The notes below the pieces were generated by a model. It did no database searches, had not been told where the DNA came from, and saw only the letters and a program-made list of their open reading frames with translations. A stretch of 64,000 bases of DNA from Cloacibacterium sp. TD35. GTDB lineage: Bacteria; Bacteroidota; Bacteroidia; Flavobacteriales; Weeksellaceae. Made by a program: the position numbers and the translations under genes. Positions 48,376-57,908 of this stretch are shown here, in pieces; within the stretch, counting starts at the first letter, position 1; each line of letters opens with the position of its first letter. The stretch spans positions 1,060,001-1,124,000 of the forward strand of contig NZ_CP104850.1 of the NCBI RefSeq assembly GCF_028864635.1, read 5' to 3'.

Positions 48376-50661
48376 ATGTCAGATAAAACGAATAGAGATC
48401 AGGAACAATTTAGAAACGCAGCTCTTGATTATCACAGAAATGAACCTAAAGGGAAAATAGAAGTTATTCCTTCTAAACCTCACTCTTCACAGAGAGATTT
48501 ATCGTTAGCATATTCACCAGGTGTAGCAGAACCTTGTTTAGAAATAGAAAAAAATCCGTCTACTATATATGAATATACCAGCAAAGGAAACTTAGTTGCT
48601 GTAATTTCAAACGGAACTGCTGTTTTAGGATTGGGAGACATCGGTGCAGAAGCTTCTAAACCAGTAATGGAAGGAAAAGGATTGCTATTTAAAATTTTTG
48701 CAGATATCAATGTTTTCGATATTGAGATTAATGAAAAAGATCCAGACAAATTTATAGAAATCGTTAAAGGAATTTCGCCCACTTTTGGTGGAATCAATTT
48801 AGAAGATATTAAAGCGCCAGAAGCTTTCTACATAGAACAAAGACTGAAAGAAGAGCTTAATATTCCTTTGATGCATGATGACCAACACGGAACTGCCATC
48901 ATTTCTGCAGCAGCCTTACTCAATGCGTTAGAACTTGCAGATAAAAAGATAGATGAAGTAAAAATGGTAGTAAATGGAGCGGGAGCAGCAGCAATCGCTT
49001 GTACCAAATTATATATTGCACTAGGTCTTAAAAAAGAAAACGTATTGATGTGTGATTCTAAAGGAGTAATCAATCATAAGAGAGAAAACCTTACTCCAGA
49101 AAAATTAGATTTTATTGCACAAACAGATATTTCTACATTAGAACAAGCTTTGGAAGGAGCAGATGTTTTTGTTGGTCTGTCTAAAGGAGATGTAATGACC
49201 GCAAAAATGCTTAGTTCAATGGCAGAAAACCCTGTGGTTTTTGCTTTGGCAAATCCTACTCCAGAGATTGATTATAATCTTGCTATCGCAACCAGACCAG
49301 ACGTCATTATGGCAACGGGAAGAAGTGATTTTCCTAATCAGGTAAATAACGTTCTTGGTTTTCCATATATTTTCAGAGGAGCATTAGATGTACAAGCCAA
49401 TGGAATTAATGAAGAAATGAAACTGGCTGCTGTAAAAGCAATTGCAGAGTTAGCAAAAGAGCCAGTTCCTGAAATGGTAAAACTGGCTTACAATGTTAAA
49501 AACATGGGATTCGGCAGAGAATATTTTATTCCGAAACCTTTTGACAATAGACTATTAACCAAAGTTTCAATCGCAGTAGCAAAAGCTGCTATGGAAAGCG
49601 GAATTTCTAGAAAACCGATTGCCGATTTTGAAGAATACGAAAATCAGTTGCTAGACAGAATGGGTAGAGATGAAAAACTCATCAGAATGATGCAAAACAG
49701 AGCGCGCTCTAACCCAAAACGCGTTACTCTAGGAAATGCCGAAGAATATAATGTACTGAAAGCCGCACAGATTCTTTATGAAGAAGGAATTGCTCAACCT
49801 ATTTTATTGGGAGAAAAAAAATTCATCAAAGAACAAATGGAGAAATTCGGAATTCATCTAGACGTTCCGATTGTAGATCCAATGGATGATGACCAAGACG
49901 ATAATCGTAAAAAATACAGAGAAACCCTTTGGAAACTTCGCAACAGAAAGGGTGTAAATGAATATATTGCCAAAAGGCTAGTGAGAAACAGAGATTATTA
50001 CGGCCCACTAATGTTGCAACATGGTGATACCGATGCTTTAATTGTTGGGTATTCTAAGAATTATAGAACTGTTCTGAAACCTGTTTTAGAAATTATAGAA
50101 AAAGCAAAAGGAGTAGATAAAATTGCTTCTATGATGATGATTTTATCAGACAAGAAACCTTATTTCTTTGCAGATACTTCAATCAATGTAAATCCTACAC
50201 CAGAAGAAATGGCTAACATCGCGAAGATGGCAGAATACGCGGTTAAATCTTTTGCGATTCAACCAAGAATTGCCATGCTTTCTTACGAAAATTTCTCCGC
50301 CAATTCTGAGACGTCTAAAAAAGTAGCAAAAGCAGTAAATATTCTACATCAAAAATATCCAGATATGATTGTAGATGGAGAGTTTCAACCTGATTTTGCT
50401 ATGAGTGCAGACCATCTTCAGGATTATCCTTTCTCAAAATTAGGAAAAACGCCTGCTAATACTTTTATATTTCCAAATTTAGAAAGTGCTAATCTTTCTT
50501 ATAAAATTATCAGAGGGATGAAAGTAGCACAAGTAGTTGGTCCTATTTTATTAGGACTGAAACAACCGGTACACGTTTTACAAATGAGAGCAAGTGTAGA
50601 TGAGATTGTAAACTTGGCTACTATAGCCGTTTTAGATGCTCAAATGCGCGAAAATCAATAA
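48376..50661 (+). CDS. maeB: NADP-dependent malic enzyme with phosphotransacetylase domain
   Basis: This 761-residue protein oxidatively decarboxylates malate to pyruvate, making NADPH. The malic enzyme part (about 1-420) has LAYSPGVAEPC, the NAD(P)-binding VVNGAGAAAIACTKL and TGRSDFPNQVNNVLGFPYIFRGALD. The C-terminal part (about 430-761) is a phosphotransacetylase-like domain that is thought to be regulatory and probably not catalytic. The length matches MaeB. A terminator follows. Confidence 0.95.
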   Translation: MSDKTNRDQEQFRNAALDYHRNEPKGKIEVIPSKPHSSQRDLSLAYSPGVAEPCLEIEKNPSTIYEYTSKGNLVAVISNGTAVLGLGDIGAEASKPVMEGKGLLFKIFADINVFDIEINEKDPDKFIEIVKGISPTFGGINLEDIKAPEAFYIEQRLKEELNIPLMHDDQHGTAIISAAALLNALELADKKIDEVKMVVNGAGAAAIACTKLYIALGLKKENVLMCDSKGVINHKRENLTPEKLDFIAQTDISTLEQALEGADVFVGLSKGDVMTAKMLSSMAENPVVFALANPTPEIDYNLAIATRPDVIMATGRSDFPNQVNNVLGFPYIFRGALDVQANGINEEMKLAAVKAIAELAKEPVPEMVKLAYNVKNMGFGREYFIPKPFDNRLLTKVSIAVAKAAMESGISRKPIADFEEYENQLLDRMGRDEKLIRMMQNRARSNPKRVTLGNAEEYNVLKAAQILYEEGIAQPILLGEKKFIKEQMEKFGIHLDVPIVDPMDDDQDDNRKKYRETLWKLRNRKGVNEYIAKRLVRNRDYYGPLMLQHGDTDALIVGYSKNYRTVLKPVLEIIEKAKGVDKIASMMMILSDKKPYFFADTSINVNPTPEEMANIAKMAEYAVKSFAIQPRIAMLSYENFSANSETSKKVAKAVNILHQKYPDMIVDGEFQPDFAMSADHLQDYPFSKLGKTPANTFIFPNLESANLSYKIIRGMKVAQVVGPILLGLKQPVHVLQMRASVDEIVNLATIAVLDAQMRENQ

Positions 50662-50666
50662 TATTT

Positions 50667-50692
50667 AAACCGAGAATTTTCTCGGTTTTTTT
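50667..50692 (+). terminator. Terminator after maeB
   Basis: AAACCGAGAA and TTCTCGGTTT form a stem followed by T; the polysaccharide locus begins 60 bases later. Confidence 0.85.
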
Positions 50693-50752
50693 AGTGTTAA
50701 AATTTTTTTCCCTCAAAAATAATTATCTAACTTTAGCCGTAAAATTAAAATT

Positions 50753-53089
50753 ATGTTTAGCATAAAGTCAAAATTCTTATTAGCAGTAGTATTAATTTCT
50801 GGTTACGCTCATTCTCAAGAAGTTGTAAATAAACCGTACTACAATTACCAAACTAAAGAGGATCAATCTAAAAAGTCTGTTTTCGTAAATTCTTTGTTGA
50901 AAAAGATGACATTAGACGAAAAGCTAGGTCAACTTAATCTTCCTGGAGCTGGTGATATTACCACGGGACAAGCTCAAAGTTCTGATATCGCAAAGAAAAT
51001 TCAAGAAGGAAAAGTAGGAGGTCTCTTTAATATTAAAGGAGTAGAAAAAATTAGAGAAGTTCAAAAAATTGCTGTTGAAAAAAGCAGACTGAAAATTCCT
51101 TTGCTTTTCGGGATGGATGTAATCCATGGTTATGAAACTAATTTTCCTATTCCTCTTGGTTTAGCTTCTTCTTTTGATACTCAATTAGTGCAGCAATCTG
51201 CAAGAGTAGCAGCAAATGAAGCAAGTGCTAGTGGTATTAACTGGACTTTCTCGCCAATGGTAGATATTTCTAGAGATCCAAGATGGGGAAGAGTAGCAGA
51301 AGGAGCTGGAGAAGATCCTTATTTAGGTTCTGAGATGGCAAAAGCAATGGTTTTTGGGTATCAAGGAAAAGATTTATCTCTTAATAATACGATAATGGCT
51401 TGTGTGAAACATTTCGCATTGTACGGAGCTCCAGAAGCTGGTAGAGATTATAATACAGTAGACATGAGCCATGTAAGAATGTATAATGAATACTTTCCTC
51501 CATATAAAGCTGCTGTAGACGCAGGTGTAGGCTCTGTGATGGCTTCTTTTAATGAAGTAGACGGAATTCCTGCAACAGGAAATAAATGGCTTATGACTGA
51601 AGTTCTTAGAAATCAATGGAAATTCAAAGGTTTCGTGGTTACAGATTATACCGGTATAAATGAAATGATAGATCACGGAATGGGAGATTTACAGCAAGTT
51701 TCGGCTTTGGCAATGAATGCTGGTGTAGATATGGATATGGTAGGCGAAGGTTTTCTTACTACCCTTAAAAAATCTGTACAAGAAGGAAAAGTAAATATCA
51801 AACAAATTGATTTAGCGGTAAAAAGAATTCTTGAAGCAAAATACGATTTAGGACTTTTCGATGATCCATATAAATATTGTGATGTAAACAGAACAAAAAA
51901 TGAAGTTTTCAGTCAGGCTAACAGAGATATTGCCAGAAATATTGCAGCACAGTCAATGGTTTTAATGAAAAATACCAATGAAATTCTTCCTTTAAAATCT
52001 CAAAAAAATATCGCTGTAATTGGGCCATTAGCAGACAATGCTGAAAATATGCCAGGAACATGGAGCGTTGCCGCAAAACATAAAGAAGCGATTTCACTTT
52101 TAGCAGGTCTTAAAAAGACTTTCGGTAATTCTGTGAATTTTACTTATGCTAAAGGTTCTAATATAGATTATGACGCAACTTTCGAACAAAACGCTGCTCT
52201 GTTTGGCAAAAACACTTATAGAGATAGCAGAAGCAAAGAAGAAATGCTTAAAGAGGCTGTAGATATAGCCAATAAAGCAGATGTAATTCTTCTTGCCATT
52301 GGTGAAACTGCAGAAATGAGTGGTGAATCTAGTTCTAGAACTAATATTTCTATTCCACAAGCTCAAAAAGATTTATTAAAAGAATTGAAAAAAACAGGCA
52401 AGCCAATTGTTTTGGTATTATTTGCAGGTAGAGCAATGGAAATCAATGAGGAAAGCGAATTGGCAGATGCTATTCTTAATGTATGGTTCCCAGGTTCAGA
52501 AGCTGGCTTAGCAATTTCTGATGTACTTTTTGGTAAAGTAAATCCTTCAGCTAAATTACCGATGACTTTCCCAAGAAGTGTAGGTCAAGTTCCTATTTTC
52601 TACAATCACAAAAACACAGGAAGACCACTTTCTCAATCATCTACTGAAAAATGCCAATTTGATAAATTCCGTTCTAATTATTTAGATGAATGTAACACTC
52701 CGCTTTATCCTTTCGGTTACGGTTTAAGTTACACTCAGTTTGCATACAATAATCTAAATGTAAGTTCTAAAAATTTAAAAGGAAACCAAACTTTAAAAGT
52801 TTCTGTAGAATTGAAAAATTCTGGAAAATATGATGGTGCAGAAATCGCACAATTATACATCAGAGACATGGTAGGTAGCAATACAAGGCCAGTAAAAGAA
52901 TTAAAAGGTTTCCAAAAAATATTCTTAAAAGCAGGAGAAGCCAAAACCGTTACCTTTAATGTAACTCCAGAAGATTTAAAATTCTATGATAATAACCTAA
53001 AATACGATTGGGAATCTGGTGAATTTGAAATTTTTGTAGGAGGCGATTCTCAAAAGACCGTTTCTCAAAAAATCACTTGGAATAAATAA
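50753..53089 (+). CDS. bglX: GH3 family beta-glucosidase (BglX type)
   Basis: This 778-residue exported enzyme has a signal peptide (about 1-21), a GH3 N-terminal barrel (about 40-350) with the nucleophile Asp298 in FVVTDYTG, a GH3 C-terminal domain (about 400-640) with GETAEMSGESSSR (acid/base region), and a fibronectin-like C-terminal domain (about 690-775). It removes glucose from the ends of beta-glucooligosaccharides in the periplasm. As the first gene of a locus with GH144-like enzymes it resembles the GH3 enzymes known to act on sophorooligosaccharides. A weak -7 box TAACTTTA lies at 50728-50735. Confidence 0.9.
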   Translation: MFSIKSKFLLAVVLISGYAHSQEVVNKPYYNYQTKEDQSKKSVFVNSLLKKMTLDEKLGQLNLPGAGDITTGQAQSSDIAKKIQEGKVGGLFNIKGVEKIREVQKIAVEKSRLKIPLLFGMDVIHGYETNFPIPLGLASSFDTQLVQQSARVAANEASASGINWTFSPMVDISRDPRWGRVAEGAGEDPYLGSEMAKAMVFGYQGKDLSLNNTIMACVKHFALYGAPEAGRDYNTVDMSHVRMYNEYFPPYKAAVDAGVGSVMASFNEVDGIPATGNKWLMTEVLRNQWKFKGFVVTDYTGINEMIDHGMGDLQQVSALAMNAGVDMDMVGEGFLTTLKKSVQEGKVNIKQIDLAVKRILEAKYDLGLFDDPYKYCDVNRTKNEVFSQANRDIARNIAAQSMVLMKNTNEILPLKSQKNIAVIGPLADNAENMPGTWSVAAKHKEAISLLAGLKKTFGNSVNFTYAKGSNIDYDATFEQNAALFGKNTYRDSRSKEEMLKEAVDIANKADVILLAIGETAEMSGESSSRTNISIPQAQKDLLKELKKTGKPIVLVLFAGRAMEINEESELADAILNVWFPGSEAGLAISDVLFGKVNPSAKLPMTFPRSVGQVPIFYNHKNTGRPLSQSSTEKCQFDKFRSNYLDECNTPLYPFGYGLSYTQFAYNNLNVSSKNLKGNQTLKVSVELKNSGKYDGAEIAQLYIRDMVGSNTRPVKELKGFQKIFLKAGEAKTVTFNVTPEDLKFYDNNLKYDWESGEFEIFVGGDSQKTVSQKITWNK

Positions 53090-53099
53090 ATCTCAAAAT

Positions 53100-54899
53100 A
53101 TGAGAGCTTTTATCATCGCATTGTTTTCTGTTGTGTTCTTTTCGGCACAGCAGAAAACTTATTGTAATCCTATTAATATAGATTACGGATATACTCCCAT
53201 TCCTAATTTTGCAACTCAAGGAAAACATAGAGCAACTGCAGACCCAGTAATTGTTAATTTTAAAGGAAAATACTTCCTTTTTAGTACCAATCAATGGGGA
53301 TATTGGTGGAGTGAAGACATGTTAAATTGGAATTTTATTTCTAGAAAATTCTTAAAACCCGAAAACGAATTTCCAAACAAGGAAGCTGGTAAAGTAGATC
53401 ATAAATTAGATGTTAATCATCAAGTTTATGATGAATTATGTGCTCCTGCAGTTTTCGAAATGAATGATGAATTGTACGTAATAGGTTCTACACACGGACC
53501 GAATTTTGCTATTTGGAAATCTAAAAATCCTACAAAAGATGAATGGGAAATTGCTGTAGATAATTTTAAAGTGGGAGCATGGGATCCTGCCTTTTTGTAT
53601 GATAAAGATTTGAAAAAACTCTTCCTTTATTGGGGGTCTAGCAATGAATTTCCACTTCTAGGAACTGAGATTAATACACAAACATTGCAGTCCGAAGGTT
53701 ACGTAAAACCATTGATGTCTTTGCATCCAGATGATCACGGTTGGGAAAGATTTGGAGAATATAATGACAATACCTTTCTCAAACCATTTATGGAAGGAGC
53801 ATGGGTAACTAAGCATAATAATAAGTATTATCTGCAATATGGCGCTCCTGGAACTGAGTTTAGCGGTTATGCAGATGGAGTTTATGTCAGCAATAATCCG
53901 TTGGAAGGATTTTCTTATCAAAAACACAATCCTTTCTCATATAAACCGGGTGGTTTTGCAAGAGGAGCCGGACATGGTGCTACTTATCAAGATAATTTCG
54001 GGCAATATTGGCATGTTTCTACCATGGTCATTAGCCAAAAAAATAATTTTGAAAGAAGAATAGGAATTTGGCCAGCTGGTTTTGATCAAGATGATGTGAT
54101 GTACAGTAACACAGCTTACGGAGATTATCCTACTTATCTCCCAAATAAAAATGCAGACCATATCAAAGGTTTGTTTACAGGTTGGATGCTACTGAACTAC
54201 AATAAGCCCGTTAAAGTTTCTTCTACTTTAGGAAGTTTCCAACCCAATTTTGCAGTTGATGAAGATATTAAAACGTATTGGAGTGCTAAAACTGGCGGAG
54301 CTAATGAATATATACAAACCGATTTAGGTGAAAAATCTTTAGTGAAGGCTATTCAAATTAATTTTGCTGACCAAGATGCTGAGTTTTTAGGCAAAACTTT
54401 AGGAAAATCGCATCAATATAAAATCTACGCTTCTGATGACGAAAAAAATTGGAAATTAGTGGTAGACAAGTCAAATAACACCAAAGATGTACCTCACGAT
54501 TATATAGAAATAGAAAAACCATTTACCACAAGATATCTTAAAATTCAAAATATTAAAATGCCGACTGGCAAATTTGCCATCAGTGGATTGAGAGTTTTCG
54601 GAAACGGAAGTGGTGAAAAGCCTCAAAAAGTAGAAAATTTTGTGGTTCTGAGAAATCCAAAAGAAAAAGCAGGGGAGAGAAGAAGTTCATGGCTAAAATG
54701 GAAGCAAAATAACTTAGCAGATGGTTATGTAATTTATTTTGGGAAGTCTCCAGACAAGTTGTACGGAAGCATCATGGTTTATGGTAAAAATGACTACTAT
54801 TTTACAGGGATGGATGCTGCAGATACTTATTATTTTCAGATTGAAGCCTTCAATAATAATGGAGTTTCTGCAAAAACAGAAATTTCAAAAGTTGACTAA
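53100..54899 (+). CDS. GH43-like five-bladed propeller protein with F5/8C and Fn3 domains
   Basis: This 599-residue exported protein has a signal peptide (about 1-17), a beta-propeller domain (about 22-355) with Asp48 in ATADPVIV as the likely catalytic base and EGAWVTKHNNKYYLQYG, an F5/8-type discoidin domain (about 365-498) that often binds carbohydrate, and a fibronectin type III domain (about 508-599). It fits the GH43 family or its near relatives, whose members remove arabinose, xylose or galactose. It follows the GH3 gene by 10 bases. The sugar it removes in this locus is unknown. Confidence 0.78.
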   Translation: MRAFIIALFSVVFFSAQQKTYCNPINIDYGYTPIPNFATQGKHRATADPVIVNFKGKYFLFSTNQWGYWWSEDMLNWNFISRKFLKPENEFPNKEAGKVDHKLDVNHQVYDELCAPAVFEMNDELYVIGSTHGPNFAIWKSKNPTKDEWEIAVDNFKVGAWDPAFLYDKDLKKLFLYWGSSNEFPLLGTEINTQTLQSEGYVKPLMSLHPDDHGWERFGEYNDNTFLKPFMEGAWVTKHNNKYYLQYGAPGTEFSGYADGVYVSNNPLEGFSYQKHNPFSYKPGGFARGAGHGATYQDNFGQYWHVSTMVISQKNNFERRIGIWPAGFDQDDVMYSNTAYGDYPTYLPNKNADHIKGLFTGWMLLNYNKPVKVSSTLGSFQPNFAVDEDIKTYWSAKTGGANEYIQTDLGEKSLVKAIQINFADQDAEFLGKTLGKSHQYKIYASDDEKNWKLVVDKSNNTKDVPHDYIEIEKPFTTRYLKIQNIKMPTGKFAISGLRVFGNGSGEKPQKVENFVVLRNPKEKAGERRSSWLKWKQNNLADGYVIYFGKSPDKLYGSIMVYGKNDYYFTGMDAADTYYFQIEAFNNNGVSAKTEISKVD

Positions 54900-55005
54900 T
54901 TCGTAAAAAAGAGCCTGTTTAAAAGCTTTGGTTTTGCTTTTTTAATGATTTTTAACATTTTTTTAAAATTTTAATAAAACAAATGTTATGCGTAGAATAA
55001 AATTG

Positions 55006-55013
55006 TACATTTG
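55006..55013 (+). promoter_or_regulatory. Candidate -7 box for susC
   Basis: TACATTTG exactly matches TAnnTTTG, 57 bases before the susC ATG, in the 171-base gap that follows the GH43-like gene. No clear -33 box. Confidence 0.5.
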
Positions 55014-55070
55014 ATTCTGCATTTTGTCACAAAATAAGATAATAAAAATAAATTTTAATTCATTATTGTT

Positions 55071-57896
55071 ATGGTGAAAAACACTGTGAAATTAACAAGT
55101 ATGATAGCTGCAATTTATTTATTTGCAGGATATCAGGAATTAAGCGCTCAAACAAAAGATTCGCTTAAAGAAAAACAAATAGAAGAGGTAGTGATGATTG
55201 GGTATGGAACGGCTAAGAAAAGAGATCTTACCGGTTCTATAGCTAAAGTTGGAGGAGATGTAGTTGCAGATAAACCAAATGCTAACCCAATAAACGCTTT
55301 ACAAGGTCAAGTTGCGGGTTTATCTGTAGTAAATTCTGGTCAGCCTGGTTCCCAAGCTGATGTTAGAATTAGAGGGACCGTTACAATTAACCAGACTCAG
55401 CCTGTGTATATTGTAGATGGAGTTTTTGCCAATAATATTGACTTTTTGAACCCATCAGATATAGAATCTATGGAAGTTCTAAAAGATCCATCATCTCTAG
55501 CAATTTTTGGTAATAGAGGTGCTAATGGTGCAATTATTGTGACTACTAAGAGAGCAAAATCAGGAAAAACAACTATTAACCTTAGTTCTTCAATTGGGGT
55601 TAAATCTCTAGATAATAGACCTGATTTGGTAGGTGCAGAAGGCTTTAAAACACTTTATAATGAAGATTTAGCTAATCAAGGTCTTCCTGCATATAATTTA
55701 TTTAATTTATTTAATGCAGATACCAATTGGATTGATACCATTAAAAAAGAGGGTGGAATTATTAACCAAAATAATTTAACTATTTCTAATGGTACTGATA
55801 AAAATAAAGTAAGTTTCTCTTTTGGTTATCAAACAGAAGATGGTTCTATTAAATATGAAAAATTTGATAGATTAACCATGAAATTTAATGATGACGTAAA
55901 AATTTCAGACAAAGTAAGAGCAGGTTTTGGAATTACAGGATCTTATTCTAAATTACCACAATTGAGAAGTTTTAGCTCAGCGCTTAATGCTACTCCTGTA
56001 GTTGCTCCTATAAACTTAACACCTGGAGATTATTTCGGTTTATATAATTCACTTCCTCAGCAAATAGGTGCAGCACAAATAGGAAACCCTTTAGCTGTAG
56101 TAGAAGGAATGAGAAATACTCAGTATAATAAAGATTTTCAATTTAACCCGAATGCATATTTTGAATTTGATTTCTTGAAAAACTTTACTTTCCGTTCTAA
56201 CTATTTTGTAACATATCGTAATGGAACCGGAAGAGGTTATACACCAGTTTTTGATGTTTATGTAGCAGAATCTAATTCTTCTACTCCTTATTCTGGTAAT
56301 TTACTTACTGGTATTAATCAATTTGAAAATAGAGACGTTACGTTCCAACAAAACCAGTTATTAACTTATAAAAATAAATTTGGGGCACATGATTTAACTT
56401 TGATGGCAGGTTTCGAGACTATTAATAGAGAATACTCTAGTATGTCTGGTAGCGCTAAAGGAAGTTTATCTAATCCTCTAGGTCAAATTCCTAATAACCC
56501 AAGATTTTGGTATCTGCATTCAGATTTTGTAGATTCTACAACTAAAGTAGTTAATACCAGTGCATACAAACAGAGACAAGCATCTTATTTTGGTAGAATG
56601 CTTTATAGCTTTAATAATAAATATATGCTTAATGCTTCTGTGCGTAATGATGGTTCATCTCAGTTAGCTCCAGGAAATAGATTTGACTGGTTCTGGTCTG
56701 TAGGTGGTGCTTGGGAAATTTCTAAGGAAAACTTCATGAGTGAGGTACAATTTATCAATTATTTAAAAATTAAAGGTTCTTATGGTGATTTAGGAAACCA
56801 ATACACTCCATATAGCTATTTTGGATATCCAATATATGTAGAAGGTGGAACAGGTGTATTTAACGGGAATCTATATCCAGCATTCGTAAAAGCATACGAA
56901 GAAGCTACTGATTTAAAATGGGAACATTTAAAATCTTATGAATTTGGTTTTGAATCAATGATGATTGGCAGAAAACTATCTTTTGATGCTACTTATTATA
57001 ATAAAAAAACAGAAGGCTTACTAAACTATGTGATTGGAAACCCTAATTACTTTATGAATGCCGGTTCTATTGAGGCAAAAGGTTTTGAATTTGTTTTAGG
57101 ATGGAAAGATAGAATTTCACAAGATTTCACGTATTCCATTAATGGTAACTTAACCACTACTGAAACCAAAGTTCTTAATACATTAGAAGATGGTTATAAA
57201 GTATTTTATGGTCCAGCTATTTATAAAGAAGGCTTACCAGTAGGTGCTTTCTATGGTTATATTGTAGACGGATTATATCAATCTTATGCAGATATTCTTG
57301 GCTCACCAGCTTCTACAATTGGAGATGTTGCGCCTGGAGATTTTAAATACAGAGATGTAAATGGTGATGGTAAAATCACACCAGATGATAGAACTATTAT
57401 TGGTGATCCAACTCCAGATTTCACTTACGGATTTAGTGTAGGTGCAGATTACAAAGGATTCTTCCTTAATGCAGATTTCTACGGAGTATACGGAAACGAA
57501 ATTTTTAGAAATTGGGGTAATGGTAATTCATTTGCGCCATTTAACTATCGTGAAGAAAGATTAGACAGATGGACTGGTGCAGGAACCTCTAATTGGGAGC
57601 CAAGAAGTTACACCGCATCTGCTTATAACAGAGAAAACTCTACTTATATGATTGAGGATGGTAGCTTCTTCAGAATCAGAAATGTACAGTTAGGTTATAA
57701 TTTCAATAAAGGTTTAATCGAAGGTTTAGGAATTCAAGCATTAAAAGTTTATTTCAATGTTCAGAATCTTAAAACTTGGGATAATGTGAATGGCTTTACT
57801 CCAGAATTTGGTGGTTCAGCTACAGAATTTGGTGTAAATAACAGTGGATATCCAAATCCTAGAATTACAAGTTTCGGTATTAATGTTACATTCTAA
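55071..57896 (+). CDS. susC: SusC/RagA-type TonB-linked outer membrane transporter
   Basis: This 941-residue receptor imports oligosaccharides with SusD. After a signal peptide (about 1-27) comes the TonB-box region IEEVVMIGYGTAKKRDLTGSIA, then a plug with VYIVDGVFANNIDFLNPSDIESMEVLKD, and a barrel ending INVTF. Most SusC proteins have a carboxypeptidase-regulatory-like domain between signal and TonB box; it is missing here, so the protein is about 80 residues shorter at the front. There is no STN domain, so it is not a direct anti-sigma-linked sensor. susD follows after 12 bases. Confidence 0.94.
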   Translation: MVKNTVKLTSMIAAIYLFAGYQELSAQTKDSLKEKQIEEVVMIGYGTAKKRDLTGSIAKVGGDVVADKPNANPINALQGQVAGLSVVNSGQPGSQADVRIRGTVTINQTQPVYIVDGVFANNIDFLNPSDIESMEVLKDPSSLAIFGNRGANGAIIVTTKRAKSGKTTINLSSSIGVKSLDNRPDLVGAEGFKTLYNEDLANQGLPAYNLFNLFNADTNWIDTIKKEGGIINQNNLTISNGTDKNKVSFSFGYQTEDGSIKYEKFDRLTMKFNDDVKISDKVRAGFGITGSYSKLPQLRSFSSALNATPVVAPINLTPGDYFGLYNSLPQQIGAAQIGNPLAVVEGMRNTQYNKDFQFNPNAYFEFDFLKNFTFRSNYFVTYRNGTGRGYTPVFDVYVAESNSSTPYSGNLLTGINQFENRDVTFQQNQLLTYKNKFGAHDLTLMAGFETINREYSSMSGSAKGSLSNPLGQIPNNPRFWYLHSDFVDSTTKVVNTSAYKQRQASYFGRMLYSFNNKYMLNASVRNDGSSQLAPGNRFDWFWSVGGAWEISKENFMSEVQFINYLKIKGSYGDLGNQYTPYSYFGYPIYVEGGTGVFNGNLYPAFVKAYEEATDLKWEHLKSYEFGFESMMIGRKLSFDATYYNKKTEGLLNYVIGNPNYFMNAGSIEAKGFEFVLGWKDRISQDFTYSINGNLTTTETKVLNTLEDGYKVFYGPAIYKEGLPVGAFYGYIVDGLYQSYADILGSPASTIGDVAPGDFKYRDVNGDGKITPDDRTIIGDPTPDFTYGFSVGADYKGFFLNADFYGVYGNEIFRNWGNGNSFAPFNYREERLDRWTGAGTSNWEPRSYTASAYNRENSTYMIEDGSFFRIRNVQLGYNFNKGLIEGLGIQALKVYFNVQNLKTWDNVNGFTPEFGGSATEFGVNNSGYPNPRITSFGINVTF

Positions 57897-57908
57897 AAAA
57901 TTAAAGTA

